From contig NZ_CP129111.1 in the NCBI RefSeq assembly GCF_030407165.1, positions 2,604,001 to 2,668,000 of the forward strand: DNA of 64,000 nucleotides, given 5' to 3'. The notes beneath the pieces are model-generated. The model ran no database searches, was not told where the DNA came from, and saw nothing but the letters and a program-made list of their open reading frames with translations. The position numbers and the translations under genes are program-made. Positions within the stretch are counted from its first letter, which is position 1, and every line of letters begins with the position of its first letter. The stretch is from Fontisubflavum oceani (lineage in GTDB: Bacteria; Pseudomonadota; Alphaproteobacteria; Rhodobacterales; Rhodobacteraceae). Below are positions 63,035-64,000 of this stretch, piece after piece.

Positions 63035-63751
63035 ATGGCAAATCAAGAACATATTGTAGCGTCTTTTGATCGTGACCTGGAAGGCATCCAGGCAATGATC
63101 ATGAAGATGGGCGGCTTGGTTGAGGAAAGCATCGTCAACGCCGCACAAGCGCTGGAGACACGCGACGAGGACCTGGCGCAAGTGGTCAGGGCAGGGGACA
63201 AAGCGATCGACGCGCTCGAAGAGCAAGTCAATGAAGAGGCGGCGCGGATTCTGGCCCAACGCCAACCCATCGCCTCGGACCTGCGGACCGTGCTCAGCGT
63301 CTTCCGTGTCTCGGCCAATCTGGAACGGATCGGCGACTACTCCAAAAACATCGCCAAACGCACCTCGGTTGTGAACCAGATGCAGCCGATTGAGGGTACG
63401 GCGACAGCGTTGAAACGGATGGCGCGCGCGGTCGAGTTGATGCTGAAAGATGCGCTTGATGCCTATATCCAGCGCGACGCCGATCTGGCTGCGGATGTGC
63501 GTGAGCGCGATCTGGAAGTTGATCAGATGTATTCGGCGCTGTTTCGTGAATATCTGACCTTCATGATGGAGGATCCGCGCAACATCACCACCTGTATGCA
63601 TTTGCATTTTATGGCCAAAAACATCGAGCGTATGGGCGACCATGTGACCTCGATTTGCGAGCAGGTGATCTATCTGGTCACCGGCGAGATGCCCGACGAG
63701 GATCGTCCGAAACAAGACCGGACTCCCTATGAACAAGGTCGCGAGGGCTAA
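63035..63751 (+). CDS. phoU: Phosphate signalling regulator PhoU
   Basis: A 238-residue protein of two three-helix bundles, with paired metal-binding motifs such as VLSVFRVSANLERIGDYSKNIAKR and CMHLHFMAKNIERMGDHVTSICEQV (both ExxxD type). It links Pst transport to PhoR and dampens phosphate uptake. It directly follows pstB. Confidence 0.95.
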   Translation: MANQEHIVASFDRDLEGIQAMIMKMGGLVEESIVNAAQALETRDEDLAQVVRAGDKAIDALEEQVNEEAARILAQRQPIASDLRTVLSVFRVSANLERIGDYSKNIAKRTSVVNQMQPIEGTATALKRMARAVELMLKDALDAYIQRDADLAADVRERDLEVDQMYSALFREYLTFMMEDPRNITTCMHLHFMAKNIERMGDHVTSICEQVIYLVTGEMPDEDRPKQDRTPYEQGREG

Positions 63752-63754
63752 GTC

Positions 63755-64000
63755 ATGGCAGGCGAGCCATTGGTTCTGGTGGTGGAGGACGAACCTGCGC
63801 AGCGCGAGGTTCTAGCCTACAATATCCGTGCTGAAGGGTTTCAGGTGGTCACCGCCGAGGCCGGGGACGAGGCCCTGGTCGTCGTCCGGGAAACCCCGCC
63901 AGATGTTATCATTCTGGATTGGATGCTGCCGCATGTCTCGGGTATCGAGGTCTGTCGTCAGTTGAAAAACGGCACCGAGACCAACCGGATTCCGGTGATC
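63755..64000 (+). CDS. phoB: Phosphate response regulator PhoB, 5' part
   Basis: The first 82 residues of a response regulator; the rest lies past the right edge. The receiver begins PLVLVVEDEPAQREVLAYNIRAEGF and contains the phospho-acceptor Asp in VIILDWMLPHVSGIEVCRQL, the characteristic PhoB text. It sits last in the phoR-pst-phoU-phoB order, the partner of PhoR. Confidence 0.92.
   Translation, partial: MAGEPLVLVVEDEPAQREVLAYNIRAEGFQVVTAEAGDEALVVVRETPPDVIILDWMLPHVSGIEVCRQLKNGTETNRIPVI

Overview
The window looks like chromosomal DNA of a marine-type Rhodobacteraceae (Roseobacter-group alphaproteobacterium). The GC content is high. The gene order phoR-pstSCAB-phoU-phoB, a ribosomal protein L21 with a lysine/alanine-rich tail plus helix-hairpin-helix, a fused PuuE-UraD, a large fused indolepyruvate ferredoxin oxidoreductase, and a stand-alone gene-transfer-agent (GTA)-type endolysin/holin pair all fit that group. 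No IS element, CRISPR array, integrase or phage structural gene was seen.

Layout. 1-2 kb: 5' part of a branched-chain amino acid type binding protein and a PQQ-type sugar dehydrogenase. 2-8 kb: purine-waste (urate) catabolism on both strands around a divergent promoter: xanthine/uracil permease, PuuE-UraD, AllE and AllA leftwards; UraH and PuuD rightwards, followed by an HpcH/HpaI aldolase and a mutarotase-like protein. A RutR-like palindrome sits in the divergent promoter. 10-16 kb: der, then grxD, bolA, purL, a GNAT and a LysR regulator on the minus strand. 16.5-27.5 kb: indolepyruvate oxidoreductase, TetR, PPK2, a lipoprotein hydrolase, metA, an uncharacterised P-loop ATPase, two EamA exporters and a FadL-type porin. 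27.6-41 kb: housekeeping and metabolic genes (mazG, M20 peptidases, agmatinase, acyltransferase, murI, argC, ccmE), the endolysin/holin pair and an IalB protein. 41-48 kb: a tandem duplication of an approximately 3.6 kb autotransporter unit. 48-56 kb: tRNA-Ser(CGA), rplU-rpmA, obgE-proB-proA and a cystathionine beta-lyase-like enzyme. 56-64 kb: a degenerate receiver-like protein divergent from the phosphate-starvation operon phoR-pstSCAB-phoU-phoB, with a triple Pho box before pstS.

How the genes work together. Urate is oxidised by PuuD to 5-hydroxyisourate, hydrolysed by UraH, decarboxylated by the UraD domain to allantoin, and opened by the PuuE domain. AllE and AllA then complete the route to glyoxylate, urea and ammonia. 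Allantoate amidohydrolase is not in the window. The Pst/Pho cluster is a complete high-affinity phosphate uptake and sensing unit.

An important caveat is that seven reading-frame breaks, each explained by one missing base and mostly at short homopolymers, interrupt genes that include der, purL and metA. They look like sequencing or assembly errors rather than real gene decay. The corresponding genes are annotated here as single CDSs with the break noted.

No wholly new system was found. The best candidates for follow-up are the unlinked GTA-type lysis cassette, the RutR-like operator, the pseudo-receiver next to PhoR, a possible anti-Shine-Dalgarno small RNA at about 15.3 kb, and the autotransporter duplication.
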